Program-made: the position numbers and the translations under genes | The notes under the pieces: generated by a model | Seen by the model: the letters and a program-made list of their open reading frames with translations, nothing else | Told to the model about the DNA's origin: nothing | The model's database searches: none | NCBI RefSeq assembly: GCF_024055575.1 | Contig: NZ_JAMXOE010000020.1 | Location: forward strand, 1 to 64,000 | Length of the DNA stretch: 64,000 nucleotides | Reading direction: 5' to 3' | Origin: Mucilaginibacter flavidus | Lineage (GTDB): Bacteria > Bacteroidota > Bacteroidia > Sphingobacteriales > Sphingobacteriaceae | In this document: piece after piece, positions 1-9,005 of the stretch | Position numbering within the stretch: position 1 is the first letter of the stretch | Layout: every line of letters begins with the position of its first letter

Positions 1-158
1 AACACTCGATATGGTATTTGGTACCGTTGCTGTATAATCCACATAGTCGGGTCCACTTACTATCGTCAGCGTTGTAACGGGGATTACCTTTAGCTGGGTT
101 AATAACGCATTGTTTGAAACCCGGGTTACCGTTACCGTATAGGTTTTGGTAGTTACCC
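1..158 (-). pseudogene. Out-of-frame continuation of the giant NHL/cadherin-like gene
   Basis: Reading the minus strand from about 158 to 1, one base out of phase with the gene above, gives an open stretch (VTTKTYTVTVTRVSNNALLTQ...) that matches the cadherin-like repeats at 9006-13625. The plus strand here reads acccctcctgcg where the paralogues have the pattern accccatcctgcg, so one A (a T in the coding strand) is missing between 159 and 160. The frame stays open to the window edge. This is either a real frameshift mutation or a sequencing error. Confidence 0.8.
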
Positions 159-3100
159 CTCCTGCGCAGTTATCACCGTGCTTATAACATTTGGCCCGAC
201 AACCAGTGGCAGGGCTCCTGAAGCTGCTCCTGAAGCAACAGTTGTACCATTTACCTTTACCGTTGCACCGGCATCGCTTGTTGTAGGCGTTACAGTTATC
301 GAAGCTGTAGCATTACTCACCGAAGCGGTGTAACTGGTTGTGCCCGTAGCAAACACAGGCGTAAGCGTACCGCTGCTTAGCGTTAAATTGGCCAGGCCGG
401 CATTGGATGAAGGTAAGCGGGTAAATTTTATCGAATAGGTTTTTGACGTTAACCCATCTACTGCGTTTACTACGGTGTTAATTACATTGTCGCCTAAGTT
501 TAGAGGTATTGCGGCGGATGCTGTTCCACTGGTTACCGCAACCCCATTTACGGTTATTGAGGCCAATGAACTTTGTGCAGTAGGCGTAATTTTAACGCTG
601 GTTTCGGAATTGGGGACTGTAGTTGTATAATCCCTGTAGTCCGGCCCGCTTACTACCGTTAACGTTGTCACTGGGTTTACTTTTATACTGGTTAAAAGGG
701 CGCTATTTATTACCTTAATATTAACTGTGGTAGAATTACTACCCGACCCGTTATAAGCGGTAATCGTATAATTTGCTGGCGGCGCGGAAGTGACAGGAGT
801 TCCGCTGATGGTACCGGTGGTATTATTAAAGTTTAAACCGGCAGGCAATGCAGGGTTGATATAATAGCCGCCGATGGGTTTTATTTCCTTAACCGCATTG
901 TTCCCATAATCGGTCACAAACACATTGTTGGCTGCGTCCACAGTTATCCCAAACAGGAAGCTAAACCCTGAACCGATGACCACCGGTGCGCCGCCGGCTG
1001 CGGGAATCTCTTTCACCTGTTTATTGCCGTAATCGGTTACAAATACATTACCGGTGCCATCCACAGCAACCCCAAACGGCGTACTGAAACCGGAACCTAT
1101 GGTAACCGGCGCGCCCCCCCCAACTGGTATCTTTTTAATGGCGCTATTGCCAAAATCGGCCACATAAACATTGCCATAAGCATCAACAGCTACCCCGGTA
1201 GGCGTCACAAACCCTGATCCTAAGGTTACAACAGGTAAGTTGCCGTAAGGTATCATTTTCACGGCGTTGTTACCACGATCAGCAACATAAACATTACCTG
1301 CCGCATCAACAGCCACATTAAAGGGCTGCAAAAAGCCTGAACCAAGTGTAATAATAGGACCGCCGCCAACAGGTATTTCTTTTACCAGGTTATTGCCGTC
1401 ATCGGCTACAAACACATTTCCGTAAGCATCCACGGCAACACCATCCGGTGTATTAAAGCCTGTACCAATAACTATTGGCGTACCTGTACCTCCGGGAATC
1501 TTCTTCACCACATTGTTATTCTGGTCGCCTATATAAATATTTCCTGTTGCATCAACTGCAATACCTGCCGGGATATTGAAACCGGAGCCCAGTGTTGTTG
1601 TGGTGCTGCTGTATGCAGCTGCCGCTGCTCCGCTGCCGGTTGGCGTGAGCGGTGCAATTGCAACACCGGCCATGTAGGTCTGCGGCCCAGCATAACTCAT
1701 TGTTACTGCGTTAACCTTGATATTGACGGTTGCCGAAGTGCTGCCAAAACCATTATAAGCAGTAACTGTATAATCAGTTGCCGGTTTGGAGGCTGTAGGG
1801 GTACCACTTATGGTGCCTGTTGTATTATTAAAGCTTAAACCTGCGGGCAAAGCCGGGTTAATATAATAACCGCCTGTTGGTTTTATCTCTTTTACCGCAT
1901 TATTGCCGTAATCGGTCACAAATACATTGTTGGCCGCATCCACTGTTATTCCGAACAGGAAGCTGAAACCGGAGCCAATTACTACCGGCGCACCACCGTT
2001 AACAGGTATCTCTTTAACCTGCTTGTTGCCATAGTCGGTTACAAAAACGTTGCCCGAGCCATCAACAGCTACTCCAAAAGGAGTGCTAAAACCAGAGCCT
2101 ATAGTAACCGGCGCGCCACCTCCAACTGGAATCTTTTTTATGGCGCTGTTGCCAAAATCGGCTACATAAACATTACCATATGCGTCTACGGCTACCCCAG
2201 TAGGAGTGGTAAACCCGGAGCCAAGAGTAATTACGGCCCCACCCCCCACAGGTATTTCTTTTATGGCATTATTGCCCCTGTCGGCCACATATACGTTCCC
2301 CGCCGCATCTACGGCAACGTTAAACGGTTGTAAAAAGCCGGAACCAAGTGTAATAATAGGGCCGCCGCCAACAGGTATTTCTTTTACCAGGTTATTGCCA
2401 TCATCGGCTACAAACACATTTCCGTAAGCATCTACGGCAACACCATCCGGTGTGTTAAAACCTGTTCCTATTACTATCGGTGTGCCAGTACCTCCCGGAA
2501 TCTTTTTAACCACATTGTTGTTTTGGTCGCCTATGTATATGTTGCCCGCGGCATCAACTGCAATACCTGCCGGGATATTGAAACCCGACCCCAGCGTTGT
2601 TGTAGTGCTGCTATATGCAGGTGCCGCAACCGGGTTACCTGTGCTGGTTGGCGTTAAGGCCGCAATAGCCGTTCCTGCAGTATAAACTTTGGGGCTTGCG
2701 TAACTAAAGGTGGCTGCATTTACCGTGATGTTGACCATAGCCGAAGTACTGCCAAAACCGTTATAAGCAGTAACTGTGTAGTTGGTTGCCGGACTGCTCA
2801 TGGTTGGCGTTCCGCTAATAGTGCCAGTTGTATTATTAAAAGTTAATCCGGCTGGTAACGCAGGGTTAATGTAATAACCACCGATGGGTTTGATCTCTTT
2901 AACTGCATTATTGCCATAGTCGGTCACAAATACATTGTTGGCCGCATCCACAGTTATCCCGAACAGGAAGCTGAAACCGGAGCCAATTACTACCGGCGCA
3001 CCACCGTTAACAGGTATCTCTTTAACCTGCTTGTTGCCATAGTCGGTTACAAAAACGTTGCCCGAGCCATCAACAGCTACTCCAAAAGGAGTGCTAAAAC

Positions 3101-5855
3101 CAGAGCCTATAGTAACCGGCGCGCCACCTCCAACTGGAATCTTTTTTATGGCGCTGTTGCCAAAATCGGCTACATAAACATTACCATATGCGTCTACGGC
3201 TACCCCAGTAGGAGTGGTAAACCCGGAGCCAAGAGTAATTACGGCCCCACCCCCCACAGGTATTTCTTTTATGGCATTATTGCCCCTGTCGGCCACATAT
3301 ACGTTCCCCGCCGCATCTACGGCAACGTTAAACGGTTGTAAAAAGCCCGAACCAAGTGTAATAATAGGGCCGCCGCCAACAGGTATCTCTTTTACCAGGT
3401 TATTGCCATCATCGGCTACAAACACATTTCCGTAAGCATCTACGGCAACACCATCCGGTGTGTTAAAACCTGTTCCTATTACTATCGGTGTGCCAGTACC
3501 TCCCGGAATCTTTTTAACCACATTGTTGTTTTGGTCGCCTATGTATATGTTGCCCGCGGCATCAACTGCAATACCTGCCGGGATATTGAAACCCGACCCC
3601 AGCGTTGTTGTAGTGCTGCTATATGCAGGTGCCGCAACCGGGTTACCTGTATTTGTTGGCGTTAAGGCCGTAATAGCTGTGCCTGCGGAGTAAACTTTGG
3701 GGCTTACGTAACTAAAGGTGGCCGCGTTTACCGTAATATTCACGGTTGTAGAGTTACCGCCGTAACTATTGTATGCGGTAATGGTATAGTTAGTTGCCGG
3801 GCTGCCAGCTGTTGGTGTTCCGCTGATGGTGCCAGTTGTATTATTAAAACTTAAGCCGGCAGGTAATGCAGGGCTAATGTAGTAACCGCCTATCGGTTGT
3901 ATCTTTTTCACCGCGTTGTTGCCATAATCGGTCACAAACACATTGTTGGCCGCATCCACGGTTATTCCGAACAGGAAGCTAAAACCTGAGCCGATGACAA
4001 CCGGCGCGCCAAGCGGGTTACCGGCCACTATCTCTTTTACCTGTTTATTGCCGTAATCAGTCACAAACACATTGCCCGTGCCATCAACGGCCACGCCGAA
4101 CGGCGTGCTGAACCCGGAGCCGATGGTAACCGGGGCACCACCACCAACCGGAATTTTTTTAATGGCGCTATTGCCGAAATCGGCTACATAAACATTGCCA
4201 TAGGCATCTACAGCTACCCCCGTAGGAGTGGTAAATCCCGACCCCATGGTAACCACTGCACCTCCGCCCACCGGAATTTTTTTCACGGCATTGTTGCCCC
4301 TGTCGGCCACATATACGTTACCTGCTGCATCCACTGCTACGTTAAAAGGCTGCAGAAAACCGGAGCCCAGGGTGATAATAGGGCCGCCGCCAACAGGTAT
4401 CTCTTTTACCAGGTTATTGCCGTCATCAGCTACAAACACATTTCCGTAAGCATCTACGGCAACACCATCAGGTGTATTAAACCCTGTGCCAATAACTATT
4501 GGCGTACCTGTCCCCCCCGGGATCTTTTTAACCACATTATTGTTCTGATCGCCTATATAAATATTGCCCGCGGCGTCAACTGCAACACCGGCCGGGATAT
4601 TGAAACCCGACCCCAATGTTGTTGTACTGCTGCTATATGCAGGCAGTGCTGCGCCGCTGCCAGTTGGCGTAAGCGGTGTAATTGCAGCACCGGCTGTATA
4701 GATTTTCGGGCTGACGTAACTCATAGTTACCGCGTTAACCGTGATGTTCACCACGGTTGAAGTACTGCCAGAGCTGTTATAAGCCGTAACCGTGTAATTA
4801 GTTGCAGGTTTGGCAGCGAGCGGTGTACCGCTAATGGTCCCCGTTGTATTGTCAAAATTTAAACCCGCAGGTAAAGCCGGGTTGATATAATAACCGCCTA
4901 TAGGTTTTATCTTTTTAACGGCATTGTTGCCGTAGTCGGTCACAAATACATTGTTAGCTGCATCGGTGGTTACCCCGAACAGGAAACTGTAGCCGGAACC
5001 AATAGTGGTAATGGCGCCGCCGCTGGCAGGTATTTCCTTAACCAACTTATTGCCATAATCGGTAACAAACACATTGCCCGAGCCATCAACGGCCACCCCG
5101 AACGGGGTACTGAACCCGGACCCGATGGTAACCGGGGCGCCGCCGGCTACTGATATTTTTTTAATAGCGCTATTGCCAAAATCGGCCACATAAACATTGC
5201 CATAGGCGTCTACAGCCACCCCCGTAGGAGTGGTAAATCCCGAACCCAGGGTAACTACCGCCCCGCCGCCAACAGGAATTTTTTTAATAGCGTTGTTGCC
5301 CCTATCAGCCACGTAAACGTTGCCGGCCGCGTCTACCGCCACATTAAATGGCTGCAGGAAACCCGTTCCAAGGGTAATGACGGGCCCGCCGCCAACAGGA
5401 ATTTCCTTTACCAGGTTATTACCGTCATCGGCCACAAACACATTGCCTGCGGCATCTACTGCAACGCCATCCGGGGTATTAAAACCCGATGCTATTACTA
5501 TAGGCGTATTGGTGCCCACCGGGATTTTTTTCACAACATTGTTGTTTTGATCACCTATGTAAATATTTCCGGCTGCATCAACCGCGATACCCGCCGGAAT
5601 ATTGAAGCCCGAACCCAGTGTAGTTGTACTACTGCTATAAGCAGGCGCTGCGACCAACCCTCCACCTGGAGAGAGCGGCGTAATTGCCGTACCAGCAACA
5701 TAGGTTTTAGGGCCTGAGTAAGTCACATATGGCGCCTGGGCCGATAATTTAGCGGGCATTACTGCCATAAAAAATATGGCGCCCAGCGCTAAAGCACCTT
5801 GTTTTAATAGCTTGGCGGGCAAGTTAAACTTTGACAGGGGTATTAGGTTTTTCAT
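153..5855 (-). CDS. Giant secreted NHL-repeat / putative-Ig protein, frame broken at its 3' end
   Basis: The readable frame gives 1900 aa. It begins with a signal peptide (MKNLIPLSKFN, a hydrophobic stretch, then KLSAQA). Five units of about 336 aa follow. Each carries six NHL-type beta-propeller motifs (GVAVDAAGNVYVADxGNNxVKKIP) and ends in a putative-Ig (He_PIG) module of the form LPAGLxFxNTTGTISGTP. After the fifth unit come two cadherin-like beta-sandwich repeats. The frame then stops at 153 because one base is missing near 159; the same repeat family continues in another frame to the window edge (see 1-158). By analogy with the paralogue at 21263-25543, the intact protein probably ended in a T9SS sorting domain outside this window. 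Likely a surface or secreted adhesin or binding protein; the ligand is unknown. The domain calls are firm, the function is inferred. Confidence 0.85.
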   Translation of the reverse strand: MKNLIPLSKFNLPAKLLKQGALALGAIFFMAVMPAKLSAQAPYVTYSGPKTYVAGTAITPLSPGGGLVAAPAYSSSTTTLGSGFNIPAGIAVDAAGNIYIGDQNNNVVKKIPVGTNTPIVIASGFNTPDGVAVDAAGNVFVADDGNNLVKEIPVGGGPVITLGTGFLQPFNVAVDAAGNVYVADRGNNAIKKIPVGGGAVVTLGSGFTTPTGVAVDAYGNVYVADFGNSAIKKISVAGGAPVTIGSGFSTPFGVAVDGSGNVFVTDYGNKLVKEIPASGGAITTIGSGYSFLFGVTTDAANNVFVTDYGNNAVKKIKPIGGYYINPALPAGLNFDNTTGTISGTPLAAKPATNYTVTAYNSSGSTSTVVNITVNAVTMSYVSPKIYTAGAAITPLTPTGSGAALPAYSSSTTTLGSGFNIPAGVAVDAAGNIYIGDQNNNVVKKIPGGTGTPIVIGTGFNTPDGVAVDAYGNVFVADDGNNLVKEIPVGGGPIITLGSGFLQPFNVAVDAAGNVYVADRGNNAVKKIPVGGGAVVTMGSGFTTPTGVAVDAYGNVYVADFGNSAIKKIPVGGGAPVTIGSGFSTPFGVAVDGTGNVFVTDYGNKQVKEIVAGNPLGAPVVIGSGFSFLFGITVDAANNVFVTDYGNNAVKKIQPIGGYYISPALPAGLSFNNTTGTISGTPTAGSPATNYTITAYNSYGGNSTTVNITVNAATFSYVSPKVYSAGTAITALTPTNTGNPVAAPAYSSTTTTLGSGFNIPAGIAVDAAGNIYIGDQNNNVVKKIPGGTGTPIVIGTGFNTPDGVAVDAYGNVFVADDGNNLVKEIPVGGGPIITLGSGFLQPFNVAVDAAGNVYVADRGNNAIKEIPVGGGAVITLGSGFTTPTGVAVDAYGNVYVADFGNSAIKKIPVGGGAPVTIGSGFSTPFGVAVDGSGNVFVTDYGNKQVKEIPVNGGAPVVIGSGFSFLFGITVDAANNVFVTDYGNNAVKEIKPIGGYYINPALPAGLTFNNTTGTISGTPTMSSPATNYTVTAYNGFGSTSAMVNITVNAATFSYASPKVYTAGTAIAALTPTSTGNPVAAPAYSSTTTTLGSGFNIPAGIAVDAAGNIYIGDQNNNVVKKIPGGTGTPIVIGTGFNTPDGVAVDAYGNVFVADDGNNLVKEIPVGGGPIITLGSGFLQPFNVAVDAAGNVYVADRGNNAIKEIPVGGGAVITLGSGFTTPTGVAVDAYGNVYVADFGNSAIKKIPVGGGAPVTIGSGFSTPFGVAVDGSGNVFVTDYGNKQVKEIPVNGGAPVVIGSGFSFLFGITVDAANNVFVTDYGNNAVKEIKPTGGYYINPALPAGLSFNNTTGTISGTPTASKPATDYTVTAYNGFGSTSATVNIKVNAVTMSYAGPQTYMAGVAIAPLTPTGSGAAAAAYSSTTTTLGSGFNIPAGIAVDATGNIYIGDQNNNVVKKIPGGTGTPIVIGTGFNTPDGVAVDAYGNVFVADDGNNLVKEIPVGGGPIITLGSGFLQPFNVAVDAAGNVYVADRGNNAVKMIPYGNLPVVTLGSGFVTPTGVAVDAYGNVYVADFGNSAIKKIPVGGGAPVTIGSGFSTPFGVAVDGTGNVFVTDYGNKQVKEIPAAGGAPVVIGSGFSFLFGITVDAANNVFVTDYGNNAVKEIKPIGGYYINPALPAGLNFNNTTGTISGTPVTSAPPANYTITAYNGSGSNSTTVNIKVINSALLTSIKVNPVTTLTVVSGPDYRDYTTTVPNSETSVKITPTAQSSLASITVNGVAVTSGTASAAIPLNLGDNVINTVVNAVDGLTSKTYSIKFTRLPSSNAGLANLTLSSGTLTPVFATGTTSYTASVSNATASITVTPTTSDAGATVKVNGTTVASGAASGALPLVVGPNVISTVITAQEG
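1600..5690 (-). repeat. Five tandem ~1,008-bp coding repeats
   Basis: The same propeller/Ig unit recurs with a period of 1,008-1,014 bp; equivalent points lie at 2206, 3214 and 4228. Units two and three are almost identical over about 670 bp (roughly 1970-2640 against 2978-3648, with only a few differences seen), while the outer units have diverged. This points to recent unit duplication or gene conversion inside the gene. Confidence 0.85.
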
Positions 5856-6349
5856 TTTACTGAATTTAAATAGTTAATAGTTATAGATAGACCATGTGAT
5901 TCTTATAATGACATAAACTGGGTTAAATCCGGCTAAAAAGGAGTGCCTTCAGCGCGCTAATTAAACCAGGGCTTAGTAATGTATAGACGATAGAGACAAA
6001 CAAGGGCAGATCTCAATCTTAAAAACCATGATTGAGGTTTTGGCTTTTGCTATAGTCAGATTTAAACTAAAAAAGTATTTATTAAAAATAAAATAAATCA
6101 TTCTACAATACAATATTTTTATTAAATAATAAGTACTCAAATATCAATAATTAACTGTTAAGAAAAATAAACAGTGCAATTATTAAACAAGTTAAACTAT
6201 TGATAATCAAAACAACCGACTTTGTCACGATGTAAAATTAAAGGATGAATGCAAACTGGGCAATCCCCTAAAAAGGGGGTTTTTAAAATAAATTTTTATA
6301 CTGTAAAATAAAAGGTCAACTTTAAATAATTGATTTGCATATCATAAGC
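5856..6349. other. AT-rich divergent intergenic region
   Basis: This region separates the NHL gene (minus) from the histidine kinase (plus), so it should hold both promoters. I found no confident TTTG/TAnnTTTG promoter pair. There is a 7-bp inverted repeat, ctcaatc (6012-6018) with gattgag (6030-6036). There is also a short hairpin, cccct-aaaa-agggg (6265-6278), followed by a T-run at 6280, about 65 bp before the kinase start. The second looks like a small terminator or attenuator, but its 5-bp stem is weak. No coding sequence is visible. Confidence 0.4.
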
Positions 6350-8338
6350 ATGAGATATTACAAAGGCCGCCTGGTGTTGAGTTGTTTATTAATGGCCGCA
6401 CTGGTTATAAGTGGCATTAATAGCTTGCATGCGCAACCTTCGCAAATAACGCCCGCCAATAATATCAGGCAAATAGACCGGCTGCTTTTAAGGATAAAAA
6501 CGGTAGAGGATACGGATACAAAAACAGCTTTTGTGCTGATTGCCGAAGCAAAAAAACTATGCGCAATTGCCAAAGTTGACACCTTAACAGCCAAGGTTTA
6601 TAACGAAGAGGGCTTTTGTAATTTTTATGCAGGCAACTATAAAAGATCTGCGTTAACGTTTGACAGTTCGGCCTATTTGTGGAGAAAGTATAACCGCCTT
6701 AATTATTTTAAAGCCGTAAATGACAAGGCAACCGCATTAATGTTTAACTCGGAATACCACAAAGCCCTGTTAGCCTTTTTCGAATGCATGGGCATGAATA
6801 AATATGTAAATGATAAGAGACTAACAGGCAAAGTATTAAATAATATAGGATTGGTTTACGAAAGCATTAATGACCCTGACAATGCTATATTTTATGAAAA
6901 GAAATCGCTGGCATATAAACTTGCAGCGCATGATTCACTATCATTAGCGCGTACCTATGGCAACATAGGCGATGCGTTTGCAAACAAGGAAATGCCCGAT
7001 AGCGCCATTATATATGAGCAACGCTCATATAAATTGTATTTTTTAGCACATGATAAGGTGGGTATATCTATAGCCTTAGGTGATATTGGCAACATGTACC
7101 GAAAAAAACACATGACTGATTCGGCCATAAGTTACCTGCTCAGGGCTGTCAATATCGCCCAAAAATTAAGCTATGTTGAAAATACTGCCAATATTGAAGA
7201 TTACCTCGCCGAGAGTTACATGCAGCGGCACGACTTTAAAAATACCTGGAAATATGCTTCGATGGCTGCTTCATATGTTCCGCAAATAACAGATAACGAT
7301 TTTTTGCAGGAGCATTACAACCTGATGTACCGATATTTTAAAGCAACAGCAAACACACCAAAAGCATTTGACTATCTCCAAAAACTAAAAGCTGTTGATG
7401 ATTCGATATTTAAGCAGAAAATAAATATACAGAATGAAAAAATTGCTTTTGAATATGAATACAAGCAGAAAAAATTAAAAGATAGCCTGGTCTTCCAGTC
7501 ACATATAAACGAAAGTGAAAAAAAGGCCGCGGCATCGCGGAACCGGTTTAACATTTCGCTTTCGTTACTGCTAGTTGCTGCCTTACTTGCGGTAATATGG
7601 TATAGCCGTAGTAAATTGTTGCAAAAACAAAATATTATGGCCCAGCAAAACTTTACCATGCAGTCGCAAAAAATAAAGGAGCTGGAAAACGAAAAACAAC
7701 TGCTGGCATCACAAGCGGTGTTAAAGGGGCAAGAAGAAGAGCGTAGCCGGCTCGCGAAAGACTTACACGATGGGCTTGGCGGCTTGCTGGCCGGGGTTAA
7801 GCATTCGATTATAAATATGAAAGAAAATTTAATTGCAGGCATCGGTAACGTCCCTGTATTTGAAAAGTCGCTTAACATGATAGATACCGCGATAAAAGAA
7901 TTGCGGCGGGTAGCACAAAATATGATGCCCGAGGCATTGGCAAAGTTCGGTCTCACGGAAGCATTGAAAGACTATTGCGCCTCTTCATGCACCGCATCAT
8001 GCCAGGTAATTTTTCAATCATTTGGCAGCGATCAACAGATAGATGCTGCAGCCGGGATAATCATTTACCGTATTATCCAGGAATTGGTAAACAATGCACA
8101 AAAACATTCGGCAGCGAGCCAGGTAATGGTACAGCTTGTAAAAGGAGACGACTGGATAACCTTAAGTGTTGAAGATAACGGTAAGGGCTTTGACGTAAAT
8201 GGGCTAAAGCAGTCAACCGGCTGTGGCTGGAGCAATATTAAAAGCCGGGTAGATTACCTTAACGGCAATATCGACTTAAAATCGCAGGCGGGAACCGGCA
8301 CCTCTGTAAATATTGAAATAAAAATCACTCAAACATGA
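6350..8338 (+). CDS. TPR-containing sensor histidine kinase (NarL/HisKA_3 class)
   Basis: 662 aa from the ATG at 6350; a TTG 15 bases earlier is also in frame, but the ATG gives the better signal peptide (MRYYKGRLVLSCLLMAALVIS...LHAQ). An exported sensor region with tetratricopeptide-like helical repeats spans about residues 60-330. A membrane helix (SLLLVAALLAVIWY) and a coiled coil follow. The HisKA_3 dimerisation helix has the phospho-acceptor histidine in RLAKDLHDGLGG (about H473). A HATPase_c domain shows an N-box (ELVNNAQKH) and a G-box (DNGKGFD). It autophosphorylates on His and should pass phosphate to the regulator encoded next, whose ATG overlaps this stop codon by four bases (ATGA). 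The stimulus is unknown. The class is certain from its motifs. Confidence 0.92.
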   Translation: MRYYKGRLVLSCLLMAALVISGINSLHAQPSQITPANNIRQIDRLLLRIKTVEDTDTKTAFVLIAEAKKLCAIAKVDTLTAKVYNEEGFCNFYAGNYKRSALTFDSSAYLWRKYNRLNYFKAVNDKATALMFNSEYHKALLAFFECMGMNKYVNDKRLTGKVLNNIGLVYESINDPDNAIFYEKKSLAYKLAAHDSLSLARTYGNIGDAFANKEMPDSAIIYEQRSYKLYFLAHDKVGISIALGDIGNMYRKKHMTDSAISYLLRAVNIAQKLSYVENTANIEDYLAESYMQRHDFKNTWKYASMAASYVPQITDNDFLQEHYNLMYRYFKATANTPKAFDYLQKLKAVDDSIFKQKINIQNEKIAFEYEYKQKKLKDSLVFQSHINESEKKAAASRNRFNISLSLLLVAALLAVIWYSRSKLLQKQNIMAQQNFTMQSQKIKELENEKQLLASQAVLKGQEEERSRLAKDLHDGLGGLLAGVKHSIINMKENLIAGIGNVPVFEKSLNMIDTAIKELRRVAQNMMPEALAKFGLTEALKDYCASSCTASCQVIFQSFGSDQQIDAAAGIIIYRIIQELVNNAQKHSAASQVMVQLVKGDDWITLSVEDNGKGFDVNGLKQSTGCGWSNIKSRVDYLNGNIDLKSQAGTGTSVNIEIKITQT

Positions 8339-8957
8339 TCAGCGTTTTTATTGTAGATGACCACCCCGTGGTAGTTGAAGGCATACGTTCGTTATTAATT
8401 AACGAAGACGGTATTTATTGGGCAGGGCACGCCTTAACTGCTGCTGCCTGCAGTGCATGGTTTAACAGCAATAGTGCCGACGTAATTTTAATGGATATTA
8501 ATTTACCCGACAAAAACGGTATTGATTTGTGCGCCGAAACAAAAAAAAAAAAAAACCTAAAACACAGGTACTGGCATTAAGCACCCTCAACCAGCCGTCG
8601 TATATCCACAAGATGATTGAAAATGGAGCAAGCGGATATATCCTGAAAAATGCCGACAAAGAAGAGCTGTTGAGTGCTATTAAAGATGTTGCAGGCGGAA
8701 AAACTCACCTGTGTATTGAAGCACTGGAAGTAGTAAAAAACAGCTCCAATAATCCGGGCGGCAAACCCATACTTACCCGGCGCGAAAAAGAAATTCTCGC
8801 CTTAATTGCGGACGGTTTAACTAACACCCAAATGTCGGAAAAGCTTTTTGTAAGCCATTGGACGGTTGACAGTCACCGCAAAAGCATCATGACGAAATTA
8901 AATACAAAAAATACCGCGATGCTTATTAAGTACGCCCACGAGAATGGGTTATTGTAG
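8335..8957 (+). CDS. NarL/FixJ-family response regulator, split by a 15-A tract
   Basis: The first frame (from 8335) encodes a receiver domain with the acidic pair VDDH and phospho-acceptor D54 in VILMDINLPD. It runs into a stop at 8578 just after a run of 15 A (8541-8555). The second frame, entered at the run, continues the receiver (KTQVLALSTLNQPSYI) and carries a complete LuxR-type helix-turn-helix (LTRREKEILALIADGLT...HRKSIMTKL) to 8957. Joining the two needs a -1 shift, equivalent to 16 or 13 A in the mRNA, and gives about 207 aa, normal for the family. Either the gene is inactivated or the tract allows slippage or phase variation. It overlaps and pairs with the kinase upstream, so it should be the transcriptional output of that sensor. 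Confidence 0.85.
8541..8555 (+). repeat. 15-A homopolymer inside the response regulator
   Basis: Fifteen consecutive A residues lie after GCCGAAAC and before CCTAAAAC. In the first frame they read as lysine codons. The downstream frame needs one more or two fewer A. Such tracts are prone to polymerase slippage and to replication-based length variation, and also to sequencing error. Confidence 0.9.
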
Positions 8958-8993
8958 GTGTCGAACAATTATATTCCATTATTCAACACCTAC
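8954..8993. terminator. Bidirectional stem-loop between convergent genes
   Basis: gtaggtgtcgaa (8954-8965) pairs with ttcaacacctac (8982-8993) apart from one mismatch. The loop is 16 nt and TTTT follows at 8994. It overlaps the stop codon of the response regulator and lies just before the end of the convergent BNR gene. Confidence 0.55.
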
Positions 8994-9005
8994 TTTTCCA
9001 CCCTG

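Noticed and set aside
2206..5550. Several plus-strand open frames inside the NHL gene
   Set aside because: They repeat with the same 1,008-bp period and are antisense reflections of the repetitive coding strand, with no start signals or domains of their own.
153..5855. CRISPR-like array in the regularly spaced repeats
   Set aside because: The repeats are about 1 kb coding units or degenerate 40-50-codon propeller blades with no constant short repeat and unique spacers.
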